Shown: piece after piece, positions 1 through 6,807 of the stretch
Numbering within the stretch: position 1 is the stretch's first letter
Layout of the letters: each line of letters starts with the position of its first letter
NCBI GenBank assembly: GCA_018903015.1
Contig: JAHIPR010000268.1
Location: 1-8,356 of the forward strand
Source of the DNA: a bacterium
GTDB lineage: Bacteria; Atribacterota; JS1; SB-45; 34-128
DNA: 8,356 nucleotides
Direction: 5' to 3'
The notes under the pieces: model-generated
Databases searched by the model: none
What the model was told of the DNA's origin: nothing
What the model saw: only the letters and a program-made list of their open reading frames with translations
Made by a program: the position numbers and the translations under genes

Positions 1-25
1 CAAAATTATTCTAAAATTACTCTTT

Positions 26-1399
26 TTATTTATCACTTACCAAAAGTTCCATATATTTTCCGATTTCATTGATATTCTCTAATTCTTGAGTAGTTTTAAT
101 AATGTTCTCCATTCTGGAAGAAGAAATCTTTTTCTCCGAGTTAGCTTTAAACTTAGAGATGAGTTCTTCTTCGCTTAAAAGCCGCTCCGGTTGGCCTTTA
201 GCAAAATCTTCCTGTTTTTTAAATTCCCCTTTTGAAGTTTTAATAGTAACAATAGCTCGTTTTACTTTGGGAAATAGATCGTCAATTTCAGGATTTGCCA
301 CCACCTTAATTTTATCGAGCAATGCCCAGACAAAGGGGTCTCGTAAAGCATCTTCTTTAAAATCAGAAGGCAGAACATTTCCTTTAGCAACTGCCACCGC
401 TATGCAATAAGGGAGAGAATGGTCAGCTGTCTCTTTAGTAGTTGGTTTATATTTACTGGGATCAGATAGAATATCCGCTCCCCGAGTCGTAGTCTCTACT
501 AAAACTTCTTTTATTTCTTTAGGATCAAGATTGTTTTCTTTCATTACTTCTATGGCAGCGGTAATCGGTTGATGAGTTAGAGCTTCGGTAGGAAATGCTT
601 TATAGCCACATTGATTAATTAAAAATTCCTCTCCCAATCCTTTGGTTAAAACATCCTTATTCCATTTTACTTTATCCAACACCTCAAACAATCCTTCTTT
701 ACCTTCAAATACTTCAACCGGGCCGGTAAATCCTTTACTGGCCAGTAAGGCAGCCCGCACTCCTGCTTCAACTGCGAAGGAATCGGCAGCATTTTTCATA
801 TTAGTGAGGTGCCCAGCTACTACTCCCCCTAAAGTTAAATGAGAAGAACCACTAATACCTATGGCAGCAACTATCTCCTTTTCACTTAAGCCCAACATCT
901 TTCCAGCCACTACCGGGCTTACAAATTGAGTTAAGGTTGCATGATGCCAGCCTATCTCCCGAACTCCCGGAAAAGCAGCCAGGCATAAACGCATCTCTAA
1001 TTCATAGGCAATTATTATCCCAACCAGTACCTCTTTCCCATTTTTCTTCATAAATTCTCCGGTACTGAGCACGGCAGGACTAATATCTGAAGGATGAGAG
1101 GGGTCCTGTTCCCAGTAGATATCATTATAATCTAATGCTCTAATTAGTAAGGAATTCATCAAGGTAGCAAGTGGTAAATTAGTTTTTTCTCCCCAGCCAA
1201 TAATAGTAGCCTGTTCTTTTCCCCCTAAATCTCGAATGTAATTATAAGCTGCTTTGGTATCTTTATTATCGAGAGCAGAAAAAGCACAACCTACACTATC
1301 TAAAAGAAATCGTTTAGCTTCCTTTAAAGCTACAGAAGGAATATTTTCATACTTTAATTCCAGCGCAAACTTAGCCCATCTTTGGCTTATAGTCTCCAT
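26..1399 (-). CDS. MmgE/PrpD family protein (2-methylcitrate dehydratase / cis-aconitate decarboxylase superfamily)
   Basis: The 457-aa product has the usual length of the MmgE/PrpD family, cytosolic enzymes that dehydrate 2-methylcitrate-like acids or, in the cis-aconitate decarboxylase branch, decarboxylate aconitate. Family landmarks are in order: ALDYNDIY (88-95), SHPSD (101-105), GWHHATL (150-156), NMKNAA (200-205), YKAFP (266-270), LTHQP (274-278) and HSLPYCIA (327-334). D93, H102, H152, K202, K267, H276 and Y331 fall where I recall the active-site residues of cis-aconitate decarboxylase, so the active site looks intact. The ATG is preceded by GGAAGGAG with about 5 nt spacing, and the stop is TAA. 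It is the last gene of the minus-strand run, 138 bp after the dehydrogenase. Beside an aconitase-type pair and a beta-decarboxylating dehydrogenase, dehydration of an alkylcitrate-like substrate is a reasonable inference. The exact substrate, and dehydratase versus decarboxylase, cannot be decided from sequence. Family assignment is secure. Confidence 0.93.
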   Translation of the reverse strand: METISQRWAKFALELKYENIPSVALKEAKRFLLDSVGCAFSALDNKDTKAAYNYIRDLGGKEQATIIGWGEKTNLPLATLMNSLLIRALDYNDIYWEQDPSHPSDISPAVLSTGEFMKKNGKEVLVGIIIAYELEMRLCLAAFPGVREIGWHHATLTQFVSPVVAGKMLGLSEKEIVAAIGISGSSHLTLGGVVAGHLTNMKNAADSFAVEAGVRAALLASKGFTGPVEVFEGKEGLFEVLDKVKWNKDVLTKGLGEEFLINQCGYKAFPTEALTHQPITAAIEVMKENNLDPKEIKEVLVETTTRGADILSDPSKYKPTTKETADHSLPYCIAVAVAKGNVLPSDFKEDALRDPFVWALLDKIKVVANPEIDDLFPKVKRAIVTIKTSKGEFKKQEDFAKGQPERLLSEEELISKFKANSEKKISSSRMENIIKTTQELENINEIGKYMELLVSDK

Positions 1400-1440
1400 T
1401 TTTCTCCTTCCTTTTAATTTGGTTAGTTAGTTAACTATGA

Positions 1441-1459
1441 GGGCATATGCAATACGCCC
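1441..1459 (-). repeat. Short hairpin-forming intergenic repeat
   Basis: On the minus strand GGGCGTAT and ATATGCCC flank a 3-nt loop, giving an 8-bp stem with one G-U pair in the mRNA. It lies in the 138-bp gap between the dehydrogenase stop and the MmgE/PrpD start, about 42 bp before that ATG. There is no U-tract, so it is not a typical terminator. It could be an mRNA-stability element or a copy of a dispersed extragenic repeat; the GGGGCGTATTGCATA type is one I recall from the intergenic DNA of many unrelated genomes. Confidence 0.6.
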
Positions 1460-1463
1460 CTAC

Positions 1464-1550
1464 TTCTGGCTCCTGAATTCTGGCTTCTGGATCTTTAACT
1501 ATTAACTTGTAACCCGCATCTTATTACTCATTACTAATTACTCATTACTG
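1464..1550. repeat. Degenerate low-complexity direct repeats
   Basis: On the plus strand TTCTGG(C/A) occurs at 1464-1470, 1478-1484 and 1485-1491. From about 1521 to 1550 ATTACTC/ATTACTA units follow each other. The second patch runs into the 3' end of the dehydrogenase gene, so its last codons (S-N-E-stop) are made of repeat sequence. Nothing coding is visible between 1400 and 1537; apart from these repeats and the hairpin at 1441-1459 it holds only the ribosome binding site of the next gene. Confidence 0.6.
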
Positions 1551-2668
1551 ACCACTTTCCTGGCTACTTCTCTAGCCACATCTAAAGTTGAAGCTGTCCC
1601 ACCTAAATCATAGGTTCTAACTTTTCCTTCCTCAATAACCCGGGCAATAGCATTCTCTAATCTTTGAGCTAATTCTTTTTCCTCTAAATAATCCAACATT
1701 AACTTAACCGTTAAAAGCATCGCCATGGGATTTACTTTGTATTGTCCTGCGTACTTGGGGGCAGAACCATGAGTCGGTTCAAAGAGGGCATAATCATCTC
1801 CGATATTGGCACTGGAGGCAAACCCTAAACCACCTATTAATTGAGCACAGAGATCAGAAACTATATCTCCGAACATATTAGAAGAAACCAGGACACTATA
1901 ATTTTGAGGATTCTTAACCAACCACATACACATCGCATCTACATTAGTTTCCCACAATTCAATCCCGGGATATTCTTGAGCAATCTTGCGGGCTTCTCTT
2001 ATCATCAGCCCACTGGTTTCTCTGATTACATTAGGTTTTTCCACAATTGTAACTGAATTCCTTTTAAATTTTTTAGCATATTCGAAGGCTTGACGAACAA
2101 TTGATTGGCAAGCTTTTCTGGTAAAAATTCGGCAGGATAGAGCAATATCTTCTAAAGGAGTATCTTTAAATCTTTTCATCTTGGGGTGATTTTTTAAGAG
2201 TGATTCCATTAAATCACCGGGTAGAGGATGAAATTCCACTCCACTATATAACCCTTCGGTATTCTCTCGAAAAACTACTAAATTTATATCATCTCTATAA
2301 TTAAGCGGGTTTCCTTTGTAGGCCTTGCACGGTCTCAGATTAGTGTGTAACTTAAATTCCTGGCGCAATCTTACAATAGGACTCGAATAAACATAGCCTT
2401 TTCCTTTAAGCTCGGAAGCAAGTTCCTTTTCTGCTTCTTCTTTAGGTTTAGAGGTTATTGCCCCAAAAAGACAACAATCAGTCTCTTTGAAAATTTTTAT
2501 GGTTCTATCAGGTAAAGGGTTCCCTTCTTTTTTCCAAAATTCCCAACCCACATCACCATGAATATATTCCGCATCAAGTTTTAATTCATCCAATACAATC
2601 TTTGCAGCCTCCATCACATCATTGCCTATTCCATCGCCTGGCAGCCAGGCTATCTTATATTTTGCCAT
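1538..2668 (-). CDS. Isocitrate/isopropylmalate family dehydrogenase (beta-decarboxylating)
   Basis: This 376-aa protein belongs to the NAD(P)-dependent beta-decarboxylating dehydrogenases, which oxidise and decarboxylate 2-hydroxyacids carrying a malate moiety, using Mg or Mn. Visible landmarks are LPGDGIG (9-15), RLRQEF (100-105), TNLRP (109-113), FRENTEGLYSG (133-143), EKPN (210-213), NVDAMCM (242-248), NMFGDIVSD (264-272) and EPTHGSAPKYAG (297-308). Aligned by eye to E. coli isocitrate dehydrogenase, the malate and metal residues R102, R112, R134, Y141, K211, D244, D268 and D272 are all kept. The substrate loop keeps the ICDH-type serine (S96) but has I98 where ICDH has Asn. K305-Y306 match NADP-type enzymes rather than the usual D-I of NAD/IPMDH types, and Y353 also fits NADP. 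The start is a good ATG with AAGGAG, which overlaps the small-subunit gene's last codons; only 2 nt separate the genes. Family certain; substrate and cofactor open. Confidence 0.93.
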   Translation of the reverse strand: MAKYKIAWLPGDGIGNDVMEAAKIVLDELKLDAEYIHGDVGWEFWKKEGNPLPDRTIKIFKETDCCLFGAITSKPKEEAEKELASELKGKGYVYSSPIVRLRQEFKLHTNLRPCKAYKGNPLNYRDDINLVVFRENTEGLYSGVEFHPLPGDLMESLLKNHPKMKRFKDTPLEDIALSCRIFTRKACQSIVRQAFEYAKKFKRNSVTIVEKPNVIRETSGLMIREARKIAQEYPGIELWETNVDAMCMWLVKNPQNYSVLVSSNMFGDIVSDLCAQLIGGLGFASSANIGDDYALFEPTHGSAPKYAGQYKVNPMAMLLTVKLMLDYLEEKELAQRLENAIARVIEEGKVRTYDLGGTASTLDVAREVARKVVSNE

Positions 2669-2670
2669 AA

Positions 2671-3174
2671 TTATTCTCCTTTCTCTATTTTCAATATTTT
2701 TTTAATATGAGGAATAAGCCCTCCGTCTTTAAGAATACCCAAAACAGATTCCGGTAAAGGAGGAAATTTAAAAACTCCCTTTTTACAAGATAATTCACCT
2801 TTTTCAAAATCAATGGCGATTGTCTCACCTGAGGATATATTCTCTACTGCTTCTTTACACTGAACCAGTGGAAGCCCCTGGTTAATTGCATTTCTAAAAA
2901 AAATTCTGGAAAATGACTTGGCCACAATTACCCCTACACCAGCATATTTAAGACAGGTTGCGGCTTGTTCCCGAGAACTACCACAGCCAAAGTTCCTTCC
3001 CGCGACAATAATATCTTCCTTTTTCACTTCTTTAGCAAACTTCGAATCAAGGTCTTCTAAGGCATGAAGAGCCATCTCTTTGGGGTCAGTTATAGTATAA
3101 GTATATTTACCCGGAAAGATAACATCGGTATTTACATCATCACCATATTTCCATACTTTCCCTTTAATACTCAT
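2671..3174 (-). CDS. 3-isopropylmalate/homoaconitate-type dehydratase, small subunit (LeuD-like)
   Basis: This 167-aa protein is the swivelling small subunit of an aconitase-superfamily isomerase, which closes over the Fe-S centre of the large subunit. It shows DDVNTDVIFP (12-21), EDLD (40-43), AGRNFGCGSSREQA (58-71, with the catalytic serine loop) and KSFSRIFFRNAINQGLP (86-102). Length is normal for the archaeal-type LeuD of about 165 aa. Residues 24-27 are YTYT, where characterised homologues carry the YLRx (homoaconitase) or YLVx (isopropylmalate isomerase) substrate tetrad, as I recall that literature. The ATG overlaps the large-subunit stop by 4 bp (ATGA), so the subunits are translationally coupled; a purine-rich AAGGGGG lies about 8 nt upstream. 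With neither leuA nor a homocitrate synthase in the window, a catabolic role is as likely as leucine biosynthesis. The subunit assignment is secure; the gene name leuD would overstate the evidence. Confidence 0.93.
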   Translation of the reverse strand: MSIKGKVWKYGDDVNTDVIFPGKYTYTITDPKEMALHALEDLDSKFAKEVKKEDIIVAGRNFGCGSSREQAATCLKYAGVGVIVAKSFSRIFFRNAINQGLPLVQCKEAVENISSGETIAIDFEKGELSCKKGVFKFPPLPESVLGILKDGGLIPHIKKILKIEKGE

Positions 3175-4430
3175 TTTAAATTCCCCCTTACATCAGTAAT
3201 CTCACCATAGAGGGAAGAAACCGCTACAGTTGCCGGACTGGCAAGGTAAATTTCTGCCTCCTTGCACCCCATTCTCCCTTTAAAATTTCTATTAGCCGTA
3301 CTCAAACAAACTTCTCCCGGGGCTAAGGCTCCTTCGTGAGCACCTAAACAGGGTCCACATCCCGGATTCATTATCACTGCCCCGCTTCTAACTAATTCTC
3401 GAAGAATTCCTAATTCCATCGCTTCAGTATAAACCTCCATCGATGCCGGAAAAATAAGCAATCTTACTTTATTGGAAATTCTCTTGCCTTTAAGAATTTC
3501 ACTGGCAATTTTTAAATCTTCTATCCTTCCGTTGGTGCAAGTCCCAATCAATGCCTGATTAATCTTCGTCCCTACTACCTTTGAGACAGGTCTTACATTA
3601 TCCACAGTATGGGGGCAGGCAATTTGAGGTTCTAATTTACTTATATCGTAATTAATAATCTTCTCAAATTTAGCATCAGCATCTGACTTTATTACTCTAT
3701 ATTTCTTATTGGTTCTCGAACTAAGCCACTCTATAGTCTTTTCATCTGGTTGCACATAGCCATTTTTAGCTCCCATCTCTACTGCCATATTACATAAAGT
3801 CATCCTGCCACTAATATCCATTTTTCTAATTACTTTTCCACTAAATTCTACTGCTCTATACAGCGCTCCATCCGCACCCAAATCTCCAACAATGTGGAGA
3901 ATTATGTCCTTGGGGTATATTCCGGGAGGGATATCTCCCTCAATATTTATCTTGATGGTCTCCGGAACTCTAAGCCAGATTTCATCTGCAGCCCAGATGG
4001 AAGCTACTTCACTTCTCCCTATACCAGTTGAAAAGGCACCAAATGCCCCGTAAGTAGTAGTATGGGAATCTGCTCCTAAAATTAGACTTCCTGGAAGCAC
4101 ATGACCTTTTTCCGGTAAAATCTGATGGCAGACCCCGGTATTAATATCATAAAAATTTTCAATTTTCTGTTCCTGGACAAACTCTCTTATCTCTTTGTGA
4201 TTGGCAGCATATTTCTCTGTTGCCGCTGGAACACAATGATCCAGAGGTATTACTATTTTTTCAGGATATTTTACTTTATTAATTCCAATTTGTTTGAATT
4301 TTTTAGCTATAGCGGCAGTATTATCGTGAGACATTACTATATCCGGGGAAACGGTTACAATTTCTCCGGTAACTACACTTTTTTTGCCCGATTTAAGGGC
4401 TAATATCTTCTCTGCAAAGGTTTTACCCAT
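3171..4430 (-). CDS. 3-isopropylmalate/homoaconitate-type dehydratase, large subunit (LeuC-like)
   Basis: This 419-aa protein is the [4Fe-4S] large subunit of an aconitase-family hydro-lyase, which isomerises a hydroxy-tricarboxylate or 2-alkylmalate through its dehydrated intermediate. The cluster ligands are visible: C298 in GTCTNGRIEDL, and C358 and C361 in NPGCGPCLGAHEG. DHCVPA (64-69), DSHTTTYGAFGAFSTGIGRSE (121-141, active-site and substrate residues) and NRNFKGRMG (380-388) are also present. About 420 aa fits the archaeal/HacA-like branch rather than the longer E. coli LeuC of about 465 aa. The start has AAGGAGGG about 5 nt upstream. It is separated from the HD gene by 114 bp of short repeats and overlaps the small-subunit gene by 4 bp. 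The order large subunit, small subunit, dehydrogenase is the classic leuCDB arrangement, but here it follows AtuA/DUF4387 and precedes MmgE/PrpD. Family secure; substrate unknown. Confidence 0.94.
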   Translation of the reverse strand: MGKTFAEKILALKSGKKSVVTGEIVTVSPDIVMSHDNTAAIAKKFKQIGINKVKYPEKIVIPLDHCVPAATEKYAANHKEIREFVQEQKIENFYDINTGVCHQILPEKGHVLPGSLILGADSHTTTYGAFGAFSTGIGRSEVASIWAADEIWLRVPETIKINIEGDIPPGIYPKDIILHIVGDLGADGALYRAVEFSGKVIRKMDISGRMTLCNMAVEMGAKNGYVQPDEKTIEWLSSRTNKKYRVIKSDADAKFEKIINYDISKLEPQIACPHTVDNVRPVSKVVGTKINQALIGTCTNGRIEDLKIASEILKGKRISNKVRLLIFPASMEVYTEAMELGILRELVRSGAVIMNPGCGPCLGAHEGALAPGEVCLSTANRNFKGRMGCKEAEIYLASPATVAVSSLYGEITDVRGNLK

Positions 4431-4447
4431 CTTTACCCTCCTTAATA

Positions 4448-4543
4448 TGATTACAGCGATTAGAAGATGATTACGCTGATTAATTATGCACAGATTACTC
4501 TGATTATAATATGATTACGCCGATTTATCTGTGTAATCTGTGT
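4448..4543. repeat. Array of GATTAC-type short repeats between HD and LeuC-like genes
   Basis: Four imperfect copies of TGATTACnCnGATTA lie at 4448-4462, 4468-4482, 4491-4506 and 4512-4526, with starts about 20-23 bp apart. The last part (4529-4543, GTGTAATCTGTGT) is inverted relative to the third: CAGATTAC at 4491-4498 and GTAATCTG at 4533-4540 could pair. The array fills nearly all of the 114-bp gap inside the operon. It may be a dispersed repeat family, a set of protein-binding sites, or a processing element; nothing coding is seen. Confidence 0.6.
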
Positions 4544-4544
4544 C

Positions 4545-5075
4545 CTATTTAAATTGTTCGAAGTTAGTAAAATCAGCATGGTGGACAATAATGGCTTCCG
4601 GGGTTCTCTTGGAACGATCTCCTTCCCAGGAATGAGAGGCAATAATATGCATTACTTCTTCCGGAATGCCCTGACTGTAACAAAGGCCAACTCCGGAGAT
4701 AGGGTGACGTACCAGCCTTCCCAAATTACTCTGAATAAATTTTCCATTCTCCTCTTTATATTCTACTAACTTTCCAATATCGTGAAGCAATGCTCCGGCA
4801 ATAAGATAATCTTCATTTATTTTCACTTTGCCTTTATAGACATTTTGAAGAGCTTTCGCAGCCCCTATCGAAACATTTACTACTCCCCTAATATGTTCGA
4901 TTATACTGCAAGGACAGGGGTCTATTAATAGTGTAAAAGGCATTCTTTGCAGGTCACTCACTTTCCATCCCCCAGCAGTAAGAGCAATTTCCCAGACTTT
5001 CAAAACCTTTTCCTTTAAATCTGAATCTTCGATTAAATTAAATTCCGGAATAAATTTTAATAGATCTTCTTTCAT
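4545..5075 (-). CDS. HD-domain protein (predicted metal-dependent phosphohydrolase)
   Basis: This 176-aa cytosolic protein carries a complete HD signature: H61, H98-D99 in LLHDIGKL, H124, H148 and D168 in HHADF, an arrangement that normally binds two metals and hydrolyses phosphomonoesters or phosphodiesters. A CPC motif sits at 54-56 in LIDPCPCSIIEH. I start it at the ATG at 5075 because GAGGAG lies 6 nt upstream of it; a TTG at 5096 would add 7 residues (MRNEENK) that are simply the translated ribosome binding site, overlapping the previous gene. The stop is TAG. Its ribosome binding site overlaps the DUF4387 stop codon, so the two genes are probably co-translated. What it hydrolyses is unknown; from context it may act on a phosphorylated or CoA/nucleotide-linked metabolite of this pathway, but a signalling or repair role is equally possible. 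The domain assignment is firm and the role is not. Confidence 0.88.
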   Translation of the reverse strand: MKEDLLKFIPEFNLIEDSDLKEKVLKVWEIALTAGGWKVSDLQRMPFTLLIDPCPCSIIEHIRGVVNVSIGAAKALQNVYKGKVKINEDYLIAGALLHDIGKLVEYKEENGKFIQSNLGRLVRHPISGVGLCYSQGIPEEVMHIIASHSWEGDRSKRTPEAIIVHHADFTNFEQFK

Positions 5076-5081
5076 TTTATT

Positions 5082-5087
5082 CTCCTC
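5082..5087 (-). promoter_or_regulatory. Ribosome binding site that fixes the HD-gene start
   Basis: GAGGAG on the minus strand lies 6 nt before the ATG at 5075 and overlaps the TGA of the DUF4387 gene (5088-5086). It supports the ATG at 5075 over the upstream TTG at 5096, and suggests translational coupling of the two genes. Confidence 0.8.
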
Positions 5088-5415
5088 ATTCCTCAAAAGG
5101 TATTTTGATATCTAAAAGAGGGGCGTGTTGTTGGGCACCATAAACATCGGTCTCTCCGATGCTTCCTGAATCCACCGGTCTTACAATAGTTGCCTTTATA
5201 GCATTAGCCGGGTCAAATTCTACAAAATAAAGAACTTTTTCAATAGGAACATGGTAGAGTTTGGCAATAAGTTCTTTGGTAATTATTTTGGTTTTTTTAA
5301 CCTTTTCGTAAGTCTCTTTATCTTTAAAAATTATATCAAAGGTCAACTCAAAGGGACCGGCATTTTTACTTCTGATTACGCTTGCTAAATCTATAATAGA
5401 AACTTCTTTAGTCAT
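5086..5415 (-). CDS. DUF4387 family protein (AtuA-associated small subunit)
   Basis: This 109-aa protein has the hallmarks of DUF4387: LASVIRSKNAGPFELTFDI (10-28) and the C-terminal stretch around GSIGETDVYGAQQHAPLL. Its biochemical function is not established. The family is typically encoded directly beside AtuA-type (formerly DUF1446) proteins, as here with a 33-bp gap, so the two probably form one complex or act on the same substrate. No membrane segment or signal peptide is seen. The start ATG has AAGGAG 8 nt upstream. The stop TGA overlaps the ribosome binding site of the HD gene. Full length for the family and no sign of damage. Confidence 0.9.
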   Translation of the reverse strand: MTKEVSIIDLASVIRSKNAGPFELTFDIIFKDKETYEKVKKTKIITKELIAKLYHVPIEKVLYFVEFDPANAIKATIVRPVDSGSIGETDVYGAQQHAPLLDIKIPFEE

Positions 5416-5448
5416 TTTTGTATTCTCCTTTTTGAATTCCTTATTATT

Positions 5449-6807
5449 TTAAAGTTCCACTATTTCTATAGAAAAAAGTTCATCGGGATCATCGACTTCT
5501 ACTAAGTGATGAATATTAAATTTATACACCGCTCCGGTAGGTATATCTGAAGGAGCATAGGGAAAAGCTAAATTACCGGCAGTAGCAATACGCCCCTTAT
5601 AAGAATAATGCATTAAAGTGGAACGAGCAAAGGCGCAAATAGTATTGGCCATCTCCTGCTCTTTAGCCACGACTTCCAGGATCAGACAAAGTTCATGAGA
5701 AGTAATCTCTTTTCGGGGTTCTAACTCTCCCATGACTCCGTTTTTTCCATAAATATGAAAGATTAAACTGTAATCTTCCGGAGAAACATTATTAAAGTAA
5801 GAAAGAACAGTGTCACGGACATGTTTTTCACATTCATCAATCTGTTTAATCATAATTGGGTCTCTCAATCCGGCGATACATATAGTTCGATTAGCTACTT
5901 TGCTTGCCCCTTCTAATTTTATATTAATAGTTTCGCTCTTCCTTAGTTTGGAGCCCGATACTTTTACTGCCCTTTCGCTATATTGTTCGAATTTACATCC
6001 GGTAACATCAACTACTCCTTCCGGGCCAATAATATGCAAGGGGCTCGATTTTTCATATAAAGTGTGGGCAGCTACTGTGCTGGGGATACATTTTCGCAGG
6101 GGATTAGTCGGTTCTACTATAAAACAATCCTCTCTTAAATATGCCATCATGCAATCAGAGGTGGTCCCCGGGGTGGACGCCATAGCCCCACACTCTAAAA
6201 TCTTTCCCATATGCAAAGCCAGTCCCGGGTCATAACCCTCTTTAATGGGTAAGGCAGCAAACATAGCGGGGTCATTGGAACGACCGGCAATAATAACCTC
6301 TGCCCCCATCTCTAAGGCTTTTATATGAGAGTGTGTACCCATTACCGCCACAATTCGAGTAGCTTCTTCTATATCTTTAGAAGTTAATTCAGGGACGGGG
6401 CCTAAAGGTTTTATCTTCCCTTCAGCTAACTTCTTTTTAAGATAATCCTTTTCAACTTCGGCATGAATCAAGGCCATCTTAAAGTGTAGGTTTTTCTCTT
6501 TGGCAATTTCTTTTACTATTTCTGAGGTCCAATTAAGATGAACTTCGGCTCCGGAACCTCCGGCAGAACCAATAATAACCGGTATTTTATTCTCACATCC
6601 GGCTGTTAGCATTAAAGTAAGGTCTTTTTTGGTTGCTTCTTTGCTTACGATACCCACTCCTGCTCCTAATTTATGGGGACCGGCATCCGTGGAACCCGCA
6701 TCGGCAGCAATAACATGAGGTTTCTTTTCTAAACCTTTCTGAAAAGATTCTACTGGGAAACCATATCCTAACATCCCTACGGGTGATAGAACTCTTATCT
6801 CTTTCAT
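5449..6807 (-). CDS. AtuA-family protein (acyclic terpene utilisation AtuA-like, formerly DUF1446)
   Basis: This 452-aa cytosolic protein resembles the conserved N-terminal portion of AtuA, named from the acyclic terpene utilisation cluster of Pseudomonas, whose reaction is not firmly known. Conserved glycine- and acid-rich motifs are ADAGSTDAGPHKLGAG (35-50), GSAGGSGAEVHL (80-91), AGRSNDPAMFA (174-184), ECGAMASTPGT (205-215) and IIGPEGVVDVT (259-269). Pseudomonas-type AtuA proteins are longer, with an added small C-terminal domain; here the protein ends after the conserved part and a separate DUF4387 gene follows, which suggests a two-subunit form. The start ATG has GAGGAG 9 nt upstream; the stop is TAA. 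It is the first enzyme gene after the regulator, across 96 bp, and so the likely first enzyme gene of the operon. Family firm. A role in degrading a branched or hydroxylated organic acid is inferred only from neighbours. Confidence 0.9.
   Translation of the reverse strand: MKEIRVLSPVGMLGYGFPVESFQKGLEKKPHVIAADAGSTDAGPHKLGAGVGIVSKEATKKDLTLMLTAGCENKIPVIIGSAGGSGAEVHLNWTSEIVKEIAKEKNLHFKMALIHAEVEKDYLKKKLAEGKIKPLGPVPELTSKDIEEATRIVAVMGTHSHIKALEMGAEVIIAGRSNDPAMFAALPIKEGYDPGLALHMGKILECGAMASTPGTTSDCMMAYLREDCFIVEPTNPLRKCIPSTVAAHTLYEKSSPLHIIGPEGVVDVTGCKFEQYSERAVKVSGSKLRKSETINIKLEGASKVANRTICIAGLRDPIMIKQIDECEKHVRDTVLSYFNNVSPEDYSLIFHIYGKNGVMGELEPRKEITSHELCLILEVVAKEQEMANTICAFARSTLMHYSYKGRIATAGNLAFPYAPSDIPTGAVYKFNIHHLVEVDDPDELFSIEIVEL

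Noticed and set aside
1441..1459. Intrinsic terminator after the dehydrogenase gene
   Set aside because: The stem is short and no U-tract follows on the minus strand; it reads better as a repeat hairpin.
2671..4430. Naming the pair leuC/leuD and the next gene leuB
   Set aside because: The large subunit, small subunit, dehydrogenase order fits, but the substrate-loop residues and the AtuA/PrpD context do not support leucine biosynthesis firmly enough for the symbols.
4448..4543. CRISPR array
   Set aside because: Repeat units are about 15 bp, degenerate and separated by only 5-9 bp; there are no spacer-length unique segments and no cas genes.
5076..5096. TTG start 7 codons upstream for the HD gene
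   Set aside because: The added residues are the translated Shine-Dalgarno region, and the ATG at 5075 has GAGGAG at proper spacing.
5810..6235. Long plus-strand open frame (141 codons) and other plus-strand frames at 102-410, 642-842, 1841-2056, 4125-4403, 4554-4769, 7119-7310 and 7403-7615
   Set aside because: Each lies antisense to a confident gene, shows no recognisable protein features and has no convincing ribosome binding site; they are shadow frames.
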